Below are positions 30,256 to 39,429 of a stretch of 64,000 nt of DNA, piece by piece. The DNA lies in the NCBI RefSeq assembly GCF_015776785.2, contig NZ_LFMD02000002.1, positions 1,849,960 through 1,913,959 of the forward strand, given 5' to 3'. The stretch's first letter is position 1. Every line of letters begins with the position of its first letter. The stretch is from Kitasatospora sp. SUK 42. GTDB lineage: Bacteria > Actinomycetota > Actinomycetes > Streptomycetales > Streptomycetaceae. A program made the translations under genes and the position numbers. The notes beneath the pieces were generated by a model. The model saw only the letters and a program-made list of their open reading frames with translations, was not told the origin of the DNA and did no database searches.

Positions 30256-31000
30256 GTCGGGGAGCGGTTGTCCACAGATTTCGGGCCCACCCACTTTGAA
30301 AGCAGGCTCACGGTCTATCTGTGTAGCGGTAGTAGTAGGGCCTGTGGAAACCGTGGATAACCCCGTTTCCGCAGGTCAGGGCCCGATTTTTGTCCACAGA
30401 GGGTGTGGACGGCGGCTGTGGACGGGCAGGCCGCGCTGTGGACAGCCGAGCGTTACCCACAGGGCACGCAGGGTATCCACAGGTTATCCCCAGGACTGTC
30501 CCCAGATCCGGGCCCGGTTATCCACGGGCGCCGGTCAACTTTTCGTGACGCCTTTCACACCAGGGTGTGAACGCCAGCTCACGGTTGTCGAACTGTGGAT
30601 CACGCTGTGGACAACCTGGGGATAACCGACCTCACCCTGGGGACAACCGGTGGATAACCCGGACGGCCCACTGGGGACCCGTCAATTGTCCACACCCTGT
30701 GGATAACCGTTGTGCACAAGTCCACAGGCACCTGACCTGCGCGGAAGAGCGTAGCGGCGACGGGCCTGTGGACGAATTCTGGATAACTCCGGACTCCCCG
30801 GCCTGTGGACCGCGGGGAGGGGGCCTGTCCTGTGGACAACGGCCTCGCGCGCCCCCGGCTTTCGAATCACCGGTCAGTTGTTCGGCGCGGGCTGTGGACT
30901 GGTGGAACGTCCGTCGACGCCATCCCTGCCCAGCCGCCGCGCCGCACACACCTGTGGATGTGCCAAAAGGGCGTCAGGATCGCTCCTGACGCCCTTCGGA
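30256..31000. other. Chromosomal replication origin oriC
   Basis: The dnaA-dnaN gap (30086-31065) contains six exact DnaA boxes (TTRTCCACA): 30268-30276 (+), 30390-30398 (+), 30606-30614 (-), 30686-30694 (+), 30698-30706 (-) and 30831-30839 (-). At least a dozen single-mismatch boxes accompany them, for example 30352-30360, 30437-30445, 30453-30461, 30473-30481, 30484-30492, 30518-30526, 30594-30602, 30617-30625, 30638-30646, 30649-30657, 30710-30718, 30767-30775 and 30778-30786. Boxes occur on both strands in two groups separated near 30530-30590, the arrangement of Streptomyces origins. There is no strongly AT-rich block, as usual for this genus. No gene is present. Confidence 0.95.
30967..30996 (-). 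terminator. dnaA terminator
   Basis: A perfect 13-bp stem AAGGGCGTCAGGA with loop TCGC; on the minus strand it is followed by TTTTGG. It lies 70 bases past the dnaA stop. Confidence 0.85.
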
Positions 31001-31015
31001 GGCCGGCCGGGGCCC

Positions 31016-31050
31016 GTGGACGGGTGTGGACGGGTGTGGACGGGTGTGGA
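31016..31050. repeat. 10-bp tandem repeats at the oriC-dnaA border
   Basis: GTGGACGGGT is repeated three times, followed by a fourth GTGGA, between the dnaA stop and its terminator. The phase is exactly 10 bases. Each unit contains TGTGGACGG, two mismatches from a DnaA box. Confidence 0.75.
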
Positions 31051-31065
31051 AAGCCCGTGGCGCGC

Positions 31066-32871
31066 CTAGCTCTTGATGCGGTTGGTGAGCTCGGTGACCT
31101 GGTTGTAGATGGAGCGCCGTTCGGCCATCAGCGAGCGGATCTTGCGGTCCGCGTGCATCACCGTGGTGTGGTCGCGGCCGCCGAACTGCGCGCCGATCTT
31201 CGGCAGCGAGAGGTCGGTGAGCTCCCGGCACAGGTACATCGCGATCTGGCGGGCCGTCACCAGCACCCGGCTGCGCGAGGATCCGCAGAGGTCGTCCACA
31301 CCCAGGCCGAAGTACGCGGCGGTCTGCTGCATGATGACCTGCGCGGTGATCTCCGGGCCGGCGTCCTCGTCCCCGCCCGGGATCAGGTCCTTGAGGACGA
31401 TCCCGGCCAACTCCAGGTCCACCGGCGCCCGGTTGAGGTTGGCGAAGGCGGTGACCCGGATCAGCGCACCCTCCAACTCCCGGATGTTGCGGGTGATTCG
31501 GGACGCGATGAACTCCAACACGTCGGCGGGAGCGTTGAGTTGCTCCTGGATCGCCTTCTTGCGCAGGATCGCGATCCGGGTCTCCAGCTCCGGCGGGGTG
31601 ACGTCGGTGATCAGCCCCCACTCGAAGCGGTTGCGCAGCCGGTCCTCCAGCGTGGTCAGCAGCTTGGGCGGCCGGTCCGAGGAGAGGACGATCTGCTTGT
31701 TCGCGTTGTGCAGGGTGTTGAAGGTGTGGAAGAACTCCTCCTGCGTGGACTCCTTGCTCGCGAGGAACTGGATGTCGTCCACGAGCAGGATGTCCATGTC
31801 CCGGTAGCGGCGGCGGAAGGTGTCCGCCTTGCCGTCCCGGATCGAGTTGATGAACTCGTTGGTGAACTCCTCCGAGGACACGTAGCGCACCCGGGTGCCC
31901 GGGAAGAGGCTGCGCGAGTAGTGCCCGATGGCGTGCAGCAGGTGGGTCTTGCCCAGCCCGGACTCGCCGTAGATGAAGAGCGGGTTGTACGCCTTGGCCG
32001 GGGCCTCGGCGACGGCCACCGCCGCCGCGTGCGCGAAGCGGTTGCTGGCGCCGATGACGAAGGTGTCGAACAGGTACTTGGGGTTCAGCCGGGCGGCCGG
32101 TTCGTCCTTGCGCGAGCCGCCGGCCGGGGGAGCGCCGGGCGGGGCGGGGACGCCGGGTACGGCGGGGCGCTCGGCGGCGGCCTTCTCGGCCGGGCGGCCG
32201 CCGGCGGGCCGGGAGCCGTGCGAGCGGCGGCCGGCGCCGGTGCGGGGCTGCTCGTTCGGGCCGGGGCCGTACGCGCCGCCGAAGAGGTCGCCCTGGGTGG
32301 TCGAGGGAGGGCTGGGCAGCGGCCGGGGCGCCGGGCGGGGCTCGGGCTCCTCGGGCTCGCGGTAGGGCGCCTGCGGCTCCTGGTAGCCGGACCAGGGCTG
32401 GGCCGGCTGGCCGCCGTACGGCGCGGGGCGCTGCTCGTAGCCGCCGGTGTCGTAACCGCCGGTGTCGTAGCGGGGGCGCTCGTAGTCCTGCCCGTACGGC
32501 TGCTGCTGGTAGTCCTGGTCGCCGTAGTCTCCGGAGTCCTCCTCGGACGGGCCGGGGTAGGGCTCGACGGGGGCCTGGGCGGCGGGCGCGGGGGTGGTCG
32601 GCGCGGCGTTGGCGTCGACCATCACGGCGATCCGGACCGGGCGGTTGAGCTCACGGCTGAGGGCGTCGGTCAGCTGCGGCAGCAGCCGGCCCTCCAGCAC
32701 CTGCTTGGCCCGCTCGTTGGGGGTCGCCAGCAGGGCGGTGTCGTGCATCATCCACATCGGTTGGGTGCGCTGCACCCACTGCTTGTCCATCTCCCCGATA
32801 TCGGGGTCGTTGACCAGCCGGTCGACGACTCTCGCCCAGACCGGGACGAGGTCGCTGTTGACATCAGCCAC
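31066..32871 (-). CDS. dnaA: Chromosomal replication initiator DnaA
   Basis: AAA+ ATPase that binds oriC and unwinds it. The 601-residue protein has domain I at about 1-85, a very long Pro/Gly/Tyr/Gln-rich domain II (about 90-250, typical of Streptomyces DnaA and absent from most bacteria), domain III with Walker A GESGLGKT near 302-309 and Walker [16 protein letters not shown], and domain IV with the DnaA signature [19 protein letters not shown] at 32871 begins [15 protein letters not shown], matching relatives. It has weak Shine-Dalgarno complementarity (GGAAAGCG). A DnaA box at 32945-32953 suggests autoregulation. Confidence 0.98.
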   Translation of the reverse strand: MADVNSDLVPVWARVVDRLVNDPDIGEMDKQWVQRTQPMWMMHDTALLATPNERAKQVLEGRLLPQLTDALSRELNRPVRIAVMVDANAAPTTPAPAAQAPVEPYPGPSEEDSGDYGDQDYQQQPYGQDYERPRYDTGGYDTGGYEQRPAPYGGQPAQPWSGYQEPQAPYREPEEPEPRPAPRPLPSPPSTTQGDLFGGAYGPGPNEQPRTGAGRRSHGSRPAGGRPAEKAAAERPAVPGVPAPPGAPPAGGSRKDEPAARLNPKYLFDTFVIGASNRFAHAAAVAVAEAPAKAYNPLFIYGESGLGKTHLLHAIGHYSRSLFPGTRVRYVSSEEFTNEFINSIRDGKADTFRRRYRDMDILLVDDIQFLASKESTQEEFFHTFNTLHNANKQIVLSSDRPPKLLTTLEDRLRNRFEWGLITDVTPPELETRIAILRKKAIQEQLNAPADVLEFIASRITRNIRELEGALIRVTAFANLNRAPVDLELAGIVLKDLIPGGDEDAGPEITAQVIMQQTAAYFGLGVDDLCGSSRSRVLVTARQIAMYLCRELTDLSLPKIGAQFGGRDHTTVMHADRKIRSLMAERRSIYNQVTELTNRIKS

Positions 32872-33225
32872 TGGTGCACGCTTTCCAAGAACAAACCAGA
32901 CAAGTCCTGCAACGGTAGTCACCGAACAGGGACGGATCAAGTCGTTGTCCACAGGCTGTGGGTAAGGGGCTCCGTGAACGGCTGGTTTGACCCTCGCGCC
33001 CCGTCCCGCGTACCGTAACCAGGTCGAGTTGTCGATGGCCGCTGCCGCATGTCCGCGGGTCCGCCCGCTCCATAAGGCGCGCAGCACGGGCGCCGTGGAT
33101 TGCCTCAGACCCCAGCCGAACTGGGGCGATGGGCCGGATTTCCGAAATCAGGGGAGATCACGCGGACGCACGGTGACGGCCAAGCGACCCCCCGTCATCC
33201 TACGATTCACCTCAGGAGCCCCCGA
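32872..33225. other. Divergent promoter region of dnaA and rpmH
   Basis: This 354-base gap between dnaA (-) and rpmH (+) must contain both promoters. An exact DnaA box TTGTCCACA lies at 32945-32953, 74 bases before the dnaA start, the arrangement used for DnaA autoregulation. CAGGAG at 33212-33217 is the rpmH ribosome binding site. No gene is seen. Confidence 0.6.
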
Positions 33226-33363
33226 GTGAGCAAGCGCACCTTCCAGCCGAACAACCGTCGTCGCGCGAAGACCCACGGCTTCCGGCTGCGTATGCGTACC
33301 CGCGCCGGCCGCGCCATCCTGGCTGCCCGCCGTGGCAAGGGCCGCGCCAGCCTGTCCGCCTGA
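33226..33363 (+). CDS. rpmH: 50S ribosomal protein L34
   Basis: 45-residue basic ribosomal protein beginning [20 protein letters not shown] and ending in a Lys/Arg-rich segment with [18 protein letters not shown]. The GTG start at 33226 has CAGGAG upstream. The rpmH-rnpA pair is universally conserved near dnaA. Confidence 0.98.
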   Translation: MSKRTFQPNNRRRAKTHGFRLRMRTRAGRAILAARRGKGRASLSA

Positions 33364-33381
33364 TCCACGCCAGAGTCTGTT

Positions 33382-33810
33382 GTGCTGCCCTCCGAGAATC
33401 GGCTGCGGCGGCGCCAGGACTTCGCGACCGCGGTGAAACGCGGTCGCCGGGCCGGCCGGCCCCTTCTGGTCGTCCATCTCAGCAGAGACGGTGACCCGCA
33501 GGGGCAGACCGACCGGACCAGCGACTCCCGCCCGCACGTCGCCGAGGGGACTCCTTCGGCGCGTGCGGGTTTCGTCGTGAGCAAGGCCGTTGGCCCGGCG
33601 GTCGTTCGCAATCTGGTCAAGCGCCGGTTGCGCCATCTCATCCGTGATCGTCTGTCCAGGCTGCCCGCCGGTAGCCTGATAGTGGTGCGTGCGCTGCCCC
33701 AGGCCGCCACCGCCTCGTACCAGGAGCTCGAACGCGACCTGGACGCGGCGCTGAAACGGTTGCTGAGGGCCGAGCCCGCCGCCACGGCGCCGACGGGAGC
33801 AGGGCGATGA
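33382..33810 (+). CDS. rnpA: Ribonuclease P protein component
   Basis: Protein cofactor of RNase P, which matures tRNA 5' ends together with the RNA encoded elsewhere. The 142-residue protein starts [20 protein letters not shown] and has the signature [17 protein letters not shown] loop at about 33-55 and a C-terminal Ala/Thr tail are longer than in E. coli, as common in actinobacteria. The stop overlaps the yidD ATG by 4 bases. Confidence 0.96.
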   Translation: MLPSENRLRRRQDFATAVKRGRRAGRPLLVVHLSRDGDPQGQTDRTSDSRPHVAEGTPSARAGFVVSKAVGPAVVRNLVKRRLRHLIRDRLSRLPAGSLIVVRALPQAATASYQELERDLDAALKRLLRAEPAATAPTGAGR

Positions 33811-34178
33811 AGTACCTGCTGATGGGTCTGATCAGGGTTTACCAGTGGACCATCAGCCCACTGCTCGGTCCGGTCTGCCGTTATTACCCCTCCTGCTCGC
33901 ACTACGGCTACGAGGCCGTGAAGGTGCACGGGGCGGTCAAGGGCGGCGGACTGACCGTGTGGCGCATCCTGCGCTGCAATCCGTGGACGCCCGGCGGGGT
34001 CGATCATGTCCCGCCGCGCAAGCATCCGGTGTGGCACCGGCGGTTGCGCGACTGGCTGAGCAGCCGGTCCGCCATCGGCGAGCCGGTGACCGCCACCCCC
34101 GCCGGTCCGGACCCCGAGGGCCCGGCGACCATTGGCCCCGAGCGGCCAATCCACCTGTCCAAGGAGCCTGACCGGTGA
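33807..34178 (+). CDS. yidD: Membrane protein insertion efficiency factor YidD
   Basis: Small amphipathic membrane-associated protein assisting YidC. The 123-residue sequence has the family core [20 protein letters not shown], then [13 protein letters not shown] and [18 protein letters not shown] with three conserved cysteines. A Pro/Gly-rich tail follows residue ~85. ATGA and GTGA overlaps couple it to rnpA and yidC. Confidence 0.95.
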   Translation: MKYLLMGLIRVYQWTISPLLGPVCRYYPSCSHYGYEAVKVHGAVKGGGLTVWRILRCNPWTPGGVDHVPPRKHPVWHRRLRDWLSSRSAIGEPVTATPAGPDPEGPATIGPERPIHLSKEPDR

Positions 34179-35350
34179 CCTTCGGTTTTCTGAGTCCCCT
34201 GTACACCGCGGTGTCCTGGATCATCGTCCAGTTCCACTCGCTGTACAGCCATATCTTCAACCCGGACGGCGGTTGGGCCTGGGGCCTGGCCATCGCCTCG
34301 ATGGTGGTCGTCATCCGGATCTGCCTGATCCCGCTCTTCGTGAAGCAGATCAAGGCGACCCGGGCCATGCAGGCGATCCAGCCGAAGATGAAGGCCATCC
34401 AGGAGCGCTACAAGAACGATCGCCAGCGCCAGTCCGAAGAGATGATGAAGCTGTACAAGGAGGCGGGTACCAACCCGTTCTCCAGCTGCCTTCCCATCAT
34501 CGTGCAGGCGCCGTTCTTCACCGCCCTCTACGGTGTGCTCGCCAAGGTCGCCAAGGGCCAGGACATCGGCGTCATCCACGGTGACCTGCTGGTGAGCGCC
34601 GGCAAGGCGCACATCTTCGGCGCCCCGCTGTCCGCGACCTTCGTCAGCAGCAGCGAGACCAGCGTCAAGATCGTCACCGCGGTGATGATCGTCATGATGT
34701 CGCTGTCGCAGTTCGTCACCCAGCGCCAGCTGATGACCAAGAACGTCGACCTCACGGTGAAGACGCCGTTCATGCAGCAGCAGAAGATGCTGATGTACGT
34801 CTTCCCGGTCATGTTCGCCGTGATGGGCATCAACTTCCCGGTCGGTGTCCTGGTCTACTGGCTGACCACCAACGTCTGGTCGATGGGCCAGCAGCTGGTC
34901 GTCATCCACAACAACCCGACCCCGGGCAGCAAGGCCTTCCAGGAGCGGCAGGACCGGCTGAAGAAGGCCGGCCGACTGCGTCCGGACGGCACCGAGATCA
35001 AGGGCGCGCTCTGGGGCATGCTGCCTCCGTCGAAGGCGGCCCTCGACGCCGAGGCCTCCGCGGTCGCCACGGTCGAGGAGTCGGTGCAGGCGCGCCGCCA
35101 GCAGCCCCGCCGGCAGACCAAGGCCCAGCGCCAGCACGGTGGTGCCACGCAGCCGCAGACCGCCGAGCCGGACGAGGTGACCCCGGTGGAGCAGCCCGCC
35201 GACACCGCCCCGTCCGATACCGCCCCGTCCGAGCCCGCCGCGAAGCCGGCCGAGGCCAAGCAGGGCGCGGCCAAGCCCGGCGGCACCAAGCAGGGCACCC
35301 GGCAGCAGCCCAAGCGCGGTGGCGGCCAGCGGCCGAAGAGGAAGTCCTGA
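34175..35350 (+). CDS. yidC: Membrane protein insertase YidC
   Basis: 391-residue Oxa1/Alb3/YidC insertase, Gram-positive type without the large periplasmic domain. It has five or so membrane segments (near 6-28, 35-53, 104-126, 165-190, 207-240), the conserved cytoplasmic hairpin [17 protein letters not shown] and an Arg in the first core helix ([20 protein letters not shown]). The C-terminal ~90 residues are a Pro/Ala/Lys/Gln-rich basic tail that may contact ribosomes. A GTG start overlaps the yidD stop. It is followed at 82 bases by the khpB-like gene. Confidence 0.96.
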   Translation: MTFGFLSPLYTAVSWIIVQFHSLYSHIFNPDGGWAWGLAIASMVVVIRICLIPLFVKQIKATRAMQAIQPKMKAIQERYKNDRQRQSEEMMKLYKEAGTNPFSSCLPIIVQAPFFTALYGVLAKVAKGQDIGVIHGDLLVSAGKAHIFGAPLSATFVSSSETSVKIVTAVMIVMMSLSQFVTQRQLMTKNVDLTVKTPFMQQQKMLMYVFPVMFAVMGINFPVGVLVYWLTTNVWSMGQQLVVIHNNPTPGSKAFQERQDRLKKAGRLRPDGTEIKGALWGMLPPSKAALDAEASAVATVEESVQARRQQPRRQTKAQRQHGGATQPQTAEPDEVTPVEQPADTAPSDTAPSEPAAKPAEAKQGAAKPGGTKQGTRQQPKRGGGQRPKRKS

Positions 35351-35432
35351 CCGGCCCCCGGCCTGTTGCGGCAGCCCCGAAGAGCTTCGTTCCCGGCCCG
35401 CCAGACGGGCCCAACTCCGAAGGAGTCCATCA

Positions 35433-35963
35433 GTGACGGAAGGCACCACCTCCGCCGTCGAGGCCGAGGCCGCCGCCAGCGCCGACGAGAGCCTCATCGC
35501 CCGCCTGGAGCAGGAGGGCGACATCGCGGCGGACTACCTGGAGGGTCTGCTCGACATCGCGGACCTCGACGGTGACATCGACATGGACGTCGAGGGCGAC
35601 CGTGCCCTGGTCTCCATCGTCAGCGACGGCAACGACCGCGCGCTGCAGCGCCTGGTCGGCCAGGACGGCGAGGTGCTGGAGGCCCTGCAGGAGCTGACCC
35701 GGTTGGCCGTCCACCGGGAGACCGGCGAGCGCAGCCGTCTCATGCTGGACATTGCCGGCTTCCGGGCCCGCAAGCGCTCCGAGCTGGCCGCGCTGGGTGC
35801 CAAGGCCGCGGAGCAGGCCAAGAGCACCGGCGAGCAGGTCAAGCTGCGGCCGATGACGCCCTTCGAGCGCAAGGTCGTGCACGACGCGGTCGCGGCCGCC
35901 GGTCTGCGCAGCGAGTCCGAGGGCGAGGAGCCCCAGCGGTGCGTGGTCGTGCTCCCGGCCTGA
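35433..35963 (+). CDS. R3H-domain RNA-binding protein, KhpB/Jag family
   Basis: 176-residue protein with a KH-like domain (about 45-105) and a C-terminal R3H domain (MTPFERKVVHDAVAAAGL, ending in VVVLPA). Family members bind small RNAs and affect cell-wall growth (KhpB in streptococci). The acidic N-terminus replaces the Jag-N domain found in Firmicutes. GTG at 35433 follows AAGGAGTCCATCA. It is the last coding gene before two hairpins, in the conserved rnpA-yidD-yidC-jag-rsmG order. Confidence 0.9.
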   Translation: MTEGTTSAVEAEAAASADESLIARLEQEGDIAADYLEGLLDIADLDGDIDMDVEGDRALVSIVSDGNDRALQRLVGQDGEVLEALQELTRLAVHRETGERSRLMLDIAGFRARKRSELAALGAKAAEQAKSTGEQVKLRPMTPFERKVVHDAVAAAGLRSESEGEEPQRCVVVLPA

Positions 35964-35979
35964 GGCCGGCAGCACGATG

Positions 35980-36046
35980 ACCGGCCACCACGGTGGCCGG
36001 TGAGCTTCACCGGACGCGACCCCGTCCGCCTCGTGCGGGCGGGGTC
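35980..36046. terminator. Two hairpins after the khpB-like gene
   Basis: A 10-bp stem (ACCGGCCACC, 35980-36001) is followed by a 12-bp stem with one wobble (GACCCCGTCCGC, 36018-36046) and a TCGTCGTCCCTTCC tail. The second is the better terminator candidate. Confidence 0.65.
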
Positions 36047-36083
36047 GTCGTCCCTTCCGCGGGGCCGGGCCCCGGCGGGGGAC

Positions 36084-36097
36084 GTTTCACGTGAAAC
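36084..36097. promoter_or_regulatory. parS: parS site 1
   Basis: Exact 14-bp palindrome GTTTCACGTGAAAC, the ParB-binding site, 45 bases upstream of the rsmG start. Confidence 0.95.
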
Positions 36098-36142
36098 AGT
36101 GGGTTGAGCGGGTCGGTGGATCCGGGGATCGGAGAGGTCGAG

Positions 36143-36988
36143 ATGGACACGGAGAGCGCGGCCGCCGGCCGTCCGGGGGCGGACGTGAACCCGGCCGGTG
36201 AGGAGCTGGCGACCGAAGCGCCCGGGGCACCTGAGGCACCCGAACCGGACGTGCCGGCCGAGGCGCCGGCCGCCGCCCGGGAGGTCTTCGGCGACCGCTT
36301 CGACGCCGCCGTCCGCTACACCGAGCTGCTGGCCACCGCGGGCGTCCGGCGCGGGCTGATCGGCCCGCGCGAGGTGCCCCGGCTGTGGGACCGCCACGTC
36401 CTCAACTGCGCGGTGCTGGCCGAGCTGCTGCCGGCCGACTCCACCCTGTGCGACGTCGGCTCCGGCGCCGGCCTGCCCGGTATCCCGGTGGCGCTGGCCC
36501 GGCCGGACGTCTCGGTGACCCTGCTGGAGCCGCTGCTGCGGCGGACCACCTTCCTGGAGGAGGTCGTCCGGGAGCTGGGGCTGGAGAACGTCACGGTGCT
36601 GCGCGGCCGCGCCGAGGAGATGGTCGGCAAGCTCGCGGTGGACGTGGTGACCGCCCGGGCGGTGGCGCCGCTGGAGCGGCTGGCCGGCTGGGGGATGCCG
36701 CTGCTGCGTCCGCACGGGCAGATGCTGGCGCTCAAGGGCGACAGCGCCGAGCAGGAGCTGGCCGACTCCCGGGCCGGGCTGGCCAAGCTGGGCGCGGTCG
36801 AGTGGTCCGTGATCTCGGTCGGCGAGGGCACCCTGGAGACCTCGACCCGGGTGGTCCAGGTCAAGGCGGGGGAGAGCCCGGGCGGGGTGAAGGCCGCGAC
36901 CCGGCGGGCCAAGATGGCCCGGGCCGACCGCAACGCGAACGCCCGCGGCGGCGAGCGGGGCCGGGGCGGACGGCGCCGCGGTCGCTGA
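36143..36988 (+). CDS. rsmG: 16S rRNA (guanine-N7) methyltransferase RsmG
   Basis: SAM-dependent methyltransferase that modifies G527 (E. coli numbering) of 16S rRNA; loss gives low-level streptomycin resistance. The 281-residue protein has an acidic Ala/Glu/Pro-rich N-terminal extension of about 50 residues, motif [21 protein letters not shown] (about 102-121), and a strongly basic Arg/Gly tail. ATG at 36143 is chosen because GGAGAGG lies just upstream; a TTG at 36104 is less likely. It lies between khpB and parA as usual. Confidence 0.94.
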   Translation: MDTESAAAGRPGADVNPAGEELATEAPGAPEAPEPDVPAEAPAAAREVFGDRFDAAVRYTELLATAGVRRGLIGPREVPRLWDRHVLNCAVLAELLPADSTLCDVGSGAGLPGIPVALARPDVSVTLLEPLLRRTTFLEEVVRELGLENVTVLRGRAEEMVGKLAVDVVTARAVAPLERLAGWGMPLLRPHGQMLALKGDSAEQELADSRAGLAKLGAVEWSVISVGEGTLETSTRVVQVKAGESPGGVKAATRRAKMARADRNANARGGERGRGGRRRGR

Positions 36989-37032
36989 GGCCTTCGGGGC
37001 CTGTCCGGGGGTGACGCCGGACACGTACGGGA

Positions 37033-37085
37033 ACGGGCGGTCGGCCCTCCGGGAACGGGGGAGCCGACCGCCCGTCGTCTTCCAG
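37033..37085. terminator. Stem-loop after rsmG
   Basis: A 13-bp perfect stem ACGGGCGGTCGGC encloses a 27-base loop with secondary pairing; it lies 44 bases past the rsmG stop and before the parS pair. Confidence 0.6.
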
Positions 37086-37154
37086 GTGACGGTCCGGCCG
37101 ACGTCGGAACACCGGAGTGTCGCAACGTCAGATTTCCGGCATAGCGGGCATGGT

Positions 37155-37168
37155 GTTTCACGTGAAAC
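37155..37168. promoter_or_regulatory. parS: parS site 2
   Basis: Exact GTTTCACGTGAAAC, 84 bases upstream of the chosen parA start. Confidence 0.95.
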
Positions 37169-37227
37169 GTCGCTCCTTGCTCTCAGGCATCCTTCGCCGT
37201 GACCGGGCGGCGACTGTTGCCGCTCAG

Positions 37228-37241
37228 GTTTCACGTGAAAC
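37228..37241. promoter_or_regulatory. parS: parS site 3
   Basis: Exact GTTTCACGTGAAAC, 10 bases before the chosen parA start and 73 bases from site 2. Binding by ParB here would overlap the parA translation start region. Confidence 0.95.
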
Positions 37242-37251
37242 ACTGACCCCC

Positions 37252-38223
37252 ATGCAGGACTCGGAGACCATCGACCAGATCGATGACACGCCCATTGCAC
37301 GGGCTGCCCAGGCTGCGGTTCGGGCGATCGGCCGAGCGGGGGAGGGCCTGCCCCGGCCCGCCGCCACCCGGGTGATCGTGGTCGCCAACCAGAAGGGCGG
37401 GGTGGGCAAGACCACCACCACCGTGAACATGGCCGCCTCGCTCGCCATGCACGGACTGCGCGTCCTGGTGGTCGACCTCGACCCGCAGGGCAACGCCTCC
37501 ACCGCCCTCGGCATCGACCACCACGCCGAGGTGCCGTCCATCTACGACGTCCTGGTCGAGGGCAAGCCCATGGCCGACGTGGTTCAGCCGGTCGTGGACG
37601 TCGAGGGGCTGTTCTGCGTCCCCGCCACCATCGACCTGGCCGGCGCCGAGATCGAGCTGGTCTCGCTGGTGGCCCGGGAGAGCCGGCTGCAGCGCGCCAT
37701 CGCCGCCTACGAGCAGCCGCTGGACTACGTCCTGATCGACTGTCCGCCCTCGCTGGGCCTGCTGACGGTCAACGCCCTGGTGGCTGGTCAGGAGGTGCTG
37801 ATCCCGATCCAGTGCGAGTACTACGCGCTGGAGGGCCTCGGCCAGCTGCTGCGCAACGTCGAGCTGGTGCGCGCGCACCTCAACCCCGCGCTGCACGTCT
37901 CGACCATCCTGCTCACCATGTACGACGCCCGGACCCGGCTGGCCGCCCAGGTCGCCGAGGAGGTCCGGACCCACTTCCAGCAGGAGGTGCTGAGCACGGC
38001 GATCCCGCGCTCGGTACGCATCTCGGAGGCGCCCAGCTACGGGCAGACGGTGCTCACCTACGACCCGGGTTCGACCGGGGCGCTCTCGTACCTGGAGGCC
38101 GCCCGCGAGCTCGCGCTGCGCGCGGTGGTCCAGGGCGGTTCGCTGGTGGGCCAGCAACGGGGCGGACAACAGGGGTACGGAGCCCCGGTGGCACAGCACG
38201 GTACGACGGAGGGCAATCGGTGA
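37252..38223 (+). CDS. parA: Chromosome partitioning ATPase ParA
   Basis: Deviant Walker-type ATPase that moves ParB-origin complexes; in Streptomyces it also organises segregation in aerial hyphae. The 323-residue protein has the Walker motif NQKGGVGKTTTT at about 45-56, VVDLDPQGNASTAL and LIDCPPSLGLLTVNALVAGQ. The start is uncertain: ATG at 37252 has no clear ribosome binding site, and the frame stays open upstream through both parS sites (encoding FHVK and VSRET). It overlaps parB by 4 bases. Confidence 0.95.
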   Translation: MQDSETIDQIDDTPIARAAQAAVRAIGRAGEGLPRPAATRVIVVANQKGGVGKTTTTVNMAASLAMHGLRVLVVDLDPQGNASTALGIDHHAEVPSIYDVLVEGKPMADVVQPVVDVEGLFCVPATIDLAGAEIELVSLVARESRLQRAIAAYEQPLDYVLIDCPPSLGLLTVNALVAGQEVLIPIQCEYYALEGLGQLLRNVELVRAHLNPALHVSTILLTMYDARTRLAAQVAEEVRTHFQQEVLSTAIPRSVRISEAPSYGQTVLTYDPGSTGALSYLEAARELALRAVVQGGSLVGQQRGGQQGYGAPVAQHGTTEGNR

Positions 38224-39299
38224 GTGGTCGCAGGGGTCTGGGACGAGGGCTTGAGGCGCTGATCCGCCCTGCCGCGCCGGTGGACGGCGGGGTGGCGGCA
38301 GAGCCCGCGAAGGCCGCGCCCGCACCGGCCTCGGTGGTGGCGACCGGGACGACAGCGCCGGCCTCGGTGCCGACGCTGCCGACCGGCCGTGGGACGGTGG
38401 CGGCCAGGGCCGCCGCGGAGAAGCAGGCCGAGCGGTCGCTGTCGGCGCCGGTGGCCGGTGCCTTCTTCGCCGAGCTGCCGTTGGACGCGATCACCCCCAA
38501 CCCGCGCCAGCCGCGCGAGGTGTTCGACGAGGACAAGCTGGTCGAGCTGGTCAACTCCATCAAGGAGGTCGGACTGCTCCAGCCGATCGTGGTCCGCCAG
38601 GTCGGAGCCGAGCGCTTCGAGCTGATCATGGGGGAGCGCCGCTGGCGGGCCTCCCGGGAGGCCGGGCTGGAGCGGATCCCCGCGATCGTCCGGGCCACCG
38701 AGGACGACAAGCTGCTGCTGGACGCCCTCCTGGAGAACCTGCACCGGGCCGAGCTGAACCCGCTGGAGGAGGCCGCCGCCTACGACCAGCTGCTGCGGGA
38801 CTTCTCCTGCACCCACGAGGAGCTGGCGGACCGGATCGGCCGCTCGCGCACGCACGTCTCCAACACCCTGCGGCTGATGAAGCTGCCGGCGTCGGTCCAG
38901 CGCCGGCTGGTGGCCGGGACGCTGATGGCCGGACACGCGCGGGCGCTGCTCGGGATCCAGAACGCCCAGGTCCAGGAACAGCTGGCCGCGCGGATCATCG
39001 CCGAAAGCCTCTCGGTGCGCAGCGTCGAGGAGATCGTCATGCTGATGCGTCCGGAGGAGGAGAAGAAGCCCAAGCGCCAGGCGCCGAAGGCGGGCAAGCT
39101 GAACTCCCCGGCCTTCAACGACCTGGCGAGCCGGCTGTCGGACCGCTTCGACACCCGGGTCAAGGTCGAGGTGTCGCAGCGCGCGGGCAAGCTGGGCAAG
39201 GGCAAGGTGGTGCTGGAGTTCGGTTCGGTGGAGGACCTGAACCGGATCCTGGACAGCATGGCTCCGGGCGAGGACGGTCTGCGGCTGTCGCAGGGCTGA
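38220..39299 (+). CDS. parB: Chromosome partitioning protein ParB
   Basis: CTP-dependent DNA clamp that loads at parS. The 359-residue protein has the short ParA-interacting N-terminus SGRRGLGRGLEALI, a Pro/Ala linker, the CTPase domain with GERRWRASR at about 138-146 and LLENLHRAELNPLEEA, the helix-turn-helix THEELADRIGRSRTHVSNTL that reads parS, and a C-terminal dimerisation domain. The GTG start overlaps the parA stop. Confidence 0.97.
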   Translation: MSGRRGLGRGLEALIRPAAPVDGGVAAEPAKAAPAPASVVATGTTAPASVPTLPTGRGTVAARAAAEKQAERSLSAPVAGAFFAELPLDAITPNPRQPREVFDEDKLVELVNSIKEVGLLQPIVVRQVGAERFELIMGERRWRASREAGLERIPAIVRATEDDKLLLDALLENLHRAELNPLEEAAAYDQLLRDFSCTHEELADRIGRSRTHVSNTLRLMKLPASVQRRLVAGTLMAGHARALLGIQNAQVQEQLAARIIAESLSVRSVEEIVMLMRPEEEKKPKRQAPKAGKLNSPAFNDLASRLSDRFDTRVKVEVSQRAGKLGKGKVVLEFGSVEDLNRILDSMAPGEDGLRLSQG

Positions 39300-39324
39300 G
39301 CCCGGTTGAGCCGAGGGCGACGAC

Positions 39325-39380
39325 CCGATGGGTGCATGTTCCGCGTGAGCGCTGTTTCACGTGAAACATGCACCCATCGG
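39325..39380. repeat. 16-bp inverted repeat carrying a parS
   Basis: CCGATGGGTGCATGTT (39325-39340) is complementary to 39365-39380. The 24-base loop contains most of parS site 4 (39354-39367), whose last bases overlap the right arm. It lies 25 bases after parB and may act as its terminator. Confidence 0.8.
39354..39367. promoter_or_regulatory. parS: parS site 4
   Basis: Exact GTTTCACGTGAAAC downstream of parB, in the loop and right arm of the inverted repeat. Confidence 0.95.
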
Positions 39381-39429
39381 CGTTCGTGGGGGAATGCTCG
39401 ACCGTGAGAGGGAGGAGGAGGTACGGGTC

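Noticed and set aside
30352..30657. Direct-repeat CRISPR-like pattern in oriC
   Set aside because: The repeated nonamers have irregular spacing and both orientations; they are DnaA boxes.
30100..30960. Short open frames across the oriC region
   Set aside because: They consist of DnaA-box repeats read as VDN or PVDK-like strings, with no ribosome binding sites.
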